A stretch of 64,000 nt of DNA from Gossypium raimondii. Its lineage: Eukaryota; Streptophyta; Magnoliopsida; Malvales; Malvaceae. Location: the NCBI RefSeq assembly GCF_025698545.1, contig NC_068577.1, positions 930,001 to 994,000 on the forward strand, given 5' to 3'. Shown piece by piece: positions 62,621 to 64,000 of the stretch (the first letter of the stretch is position 1; the number at the start of each line of letters is the position of its first letter). The position numbers were made by a program, and so were the translations under genes. The notes below the pieces were generated by a model, which was given only the letters and a program-made list of their open reading frames with translations, searched no databases and was not told the origin of the DNA.

Positions 62621-62980
62621 TCAATTTTTTTTTTCACACTTGATATATGATCTTACATTTTATCAACTTATCAAGTCCTTGTTGCTTCCCAACACTTTAG
62701 GCTTTCCTTTTCATCACCCAACTTTTTCCCCCCTGTACACGTGGGCCATCCTTGTTGATCACCTCATGAAATTTCAGCCGTCCATTGAATGCTGCCATCT
62801 TCTATATATGCCCTATCAACCATGTCTCCAATAACCCATTGCTTCAAACTGTTCTTTCTTCTTAACTATCCAAAGCTTTTCCTCTTCTTCTCTTCATTTC
62901 CATCATCATTTTGATCTAGAGAGAGCACCCAATAACATACTATCAGTAGTTTTCTTTTCTGTGAGGTTGCAACCATATCG

Positions 62981-63788
62981 ATGGCTTGTCTAAATTATAT
63001 TTGCAAAGAGGTTGGTCATTTTTCTTCTTTTCTTTTGAAGAAAATTCATCATCGTCAAGCTGGTGTGATGAATGAGTACTTTTAGCATCAAGCAAGCAAG
63101 CATTTCATGAGAGAAAGCTTCTGCTAATAATAGTTTCCCTTTTACATCATTTGACATAGCTATAAACTGTGTAAAAGCTGTTTAATCGTTAAATGTAATA
63201 GCTAAATTATATAAACTAAGGACTAAAAATAGTAAATATTTGAAGTTTATATTTTTCATGAAGGACTATATATGATGAAACAGGTGAGTGATGAAAAAAA
63301 GATGACAAAGGAAGAAGAGGATTACACCTTAGATGGAACTGTGGACCGACATGGTCAACCTGCTATTCGGTCCAAAACTGGAACTTGGTTTTCTGGGATT
63401 TTACTACTTGGTAAATTATTCTCCATGCTTTTATCTCTTTTTCAATTTAGTCCCCTAACATTGTTTTGTGTTTTCCAAAATACACGTAAATTTAGTTGCG
63501 AAAATGACATGACATCACATATCTATCTATTAAAATTATATCCTTTACTAAATTTGATTTCACGACTCAATTTTTTATAATTTTATTTTTAATACCCTAA
63601 TAATTTACAATTTTATTTATTTTAATCTAAAATAGACAAAAGTAATTATAATAATATATGAATTTTAAACTTATTAAAGTTCACTTTCTTTTGAAGATAA
63701 CCCGTGTTGTAACACATGCAAAACATTTTCTAATTTTTAACAGAAGACAAAGTGAACTTGAACACGTTATTTGCACCTCTTAATTGTT

Positions 63789-63825
<37 letters not shown>

Positions 63826-64000
63826 AAGTTGAAGTAACTTTCTTTTCTTTTATTTCCCTTCTATAGAATTCCTTCAATTCATTAATTAAAAAGTATTTAT
63901 GTATGTATTTGATCAGTGAATCAAGGGCTGGCAACATTGGCATTCTTTGGGGTAGGTGTCAACTTAGTGTTGTTCTTGACCAGGGTGCTCGGCCAAGACA
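62981..64000 (+). CDS. NRT1/PTR family transporter, NPF7-like, 3'-partial
   Basis: First three exons: 62981-63010, 63284-63410 and 63917 to the window end; all borders GT-AG and phases agree. The 80 residues seen start MACLNYICKE, then an acidic cytosolic N-terminus, the conserved TLDGTVDRHGQPAIRSKTGT, and transmembrane helix 1 (WFSGILLLVNQGLATLAFFG, then VGVNLVLFLTRVLGQD). This wording is closest, as I recall, to NPF7 members (NRT1.5/NPF7.3 and NRT1.8/NPF7.2), plasma-membrane carriers for xylem nitrate loading or unloading. The rest of the protein, including substrate-binding sites, lies outside. The NPF family is certain; subfamily 7 is likely. The tiny first exon is typical for some NPF genes. 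An (AT)n run sits in intron 2. Confidence 0.9.
63794..63820. repeat. (AT)n microsatellite in NPF7 intron 2
   Basis: About 13 AT units followed by 'acacacaaag', 97 bp upstream of exon 3. Confidence 0.95.

Larger units (their letters stand above)
58311..62980. other. Intergenic upstream of NPF7: foldback cluster
   Basis: 58311-59400 is AT-rich with a 'cggtacggtcggtgcgtact'-type repeat at about 59050-59235. 59416-62620 holds six copies of one foldback family and a separate long-inverted-repeat element (listed below). 62640-62980 is pyrimidine-rich ('cttcttctcttcatttcc') and probably contains the NPF7 promoter and 5' UTR; 'ctatatatgccc' near 62800 could be a TATA element. Confidence 0.6.

Overview
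This is plant nuclear DNA. Genes are split by GT-AG introns, intergenic DNA is AT-rich, and a few genes sit in a dense bed of decayed transposable elements. The gene families and repeat families point to a eudicot. Malvales, and most likely cotton (Gossypium), is my inference from recalled cotton repeats such as LTRs beginning TGTAACACCCC. No search was possible, so the organism is not proven.

Genes from left to right: (1) the 3' part of an IQD calmodulin-binding protein, 1-1365 (+); (2) a complete eight-exon NIFK/Nop15-like nucleolar RRM protein, 2510-5744 (+); (3) a two-exon PTL-like trihelix transcription factor with one trihelix domain, 7656-9210 (+); (4) a two-exon LRK10-like receptor kinase of the non-RD class, 18550-21756 (+); (5) an intronless PUB22/23/24-type U-box E3 ligase, 25072-26301 (-); (6) an eight-exon CYP88A (ent-kaurenoic acid oxidase) gene, 30211-34023 (-), which appears to be a pseudogene with two frame-breaking lesions; (7) a small unrecognised 82-residue protein gene, 37111-37359 (-), with a probable 5' UTR intron; (8) the first three exons of an NPF7-type (NRT1/PTR) transporter, 62981 to the window end (+). 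These are unrelated plant genes and not an operon or cluster. Several act in signalling, immunity or hormone biology, but the sequence gives no sign that they work together.

The rest is layered repeats. Two solo LTRs of one family (13229-16188 and 53529-56654) each have a perfect 5-bp target duplication. The first lies inside what looks like an older LTR (about 12128-17168), itself inside older repeat DNA. The second splits a LINE relic that carries a reverse transcriptase FADD motif and an RNase H domain. There are several hAT-type MITEs with 8-bp duplications, copia relics near 29.3-29.9 kb and 57.4-58.3 kb, at least four copies of one tRNA-derived SINE family plus other SINEs, and several foldback families. 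One foldback family has six copies packed just upstream of the NPF7 gene. A diverged tandem duplication (45.77-46.53 and 47.25-47.94 kb) carries different insertions in its two copies, which gives their relative age.

I found no candidate for a wholly new biological system. The most informative items are the broken CYP88A gene with a MITE end at its first splice donor, the single-trihelix factor, the 82-residue protein with an internal repeat, and the nested repeat history.
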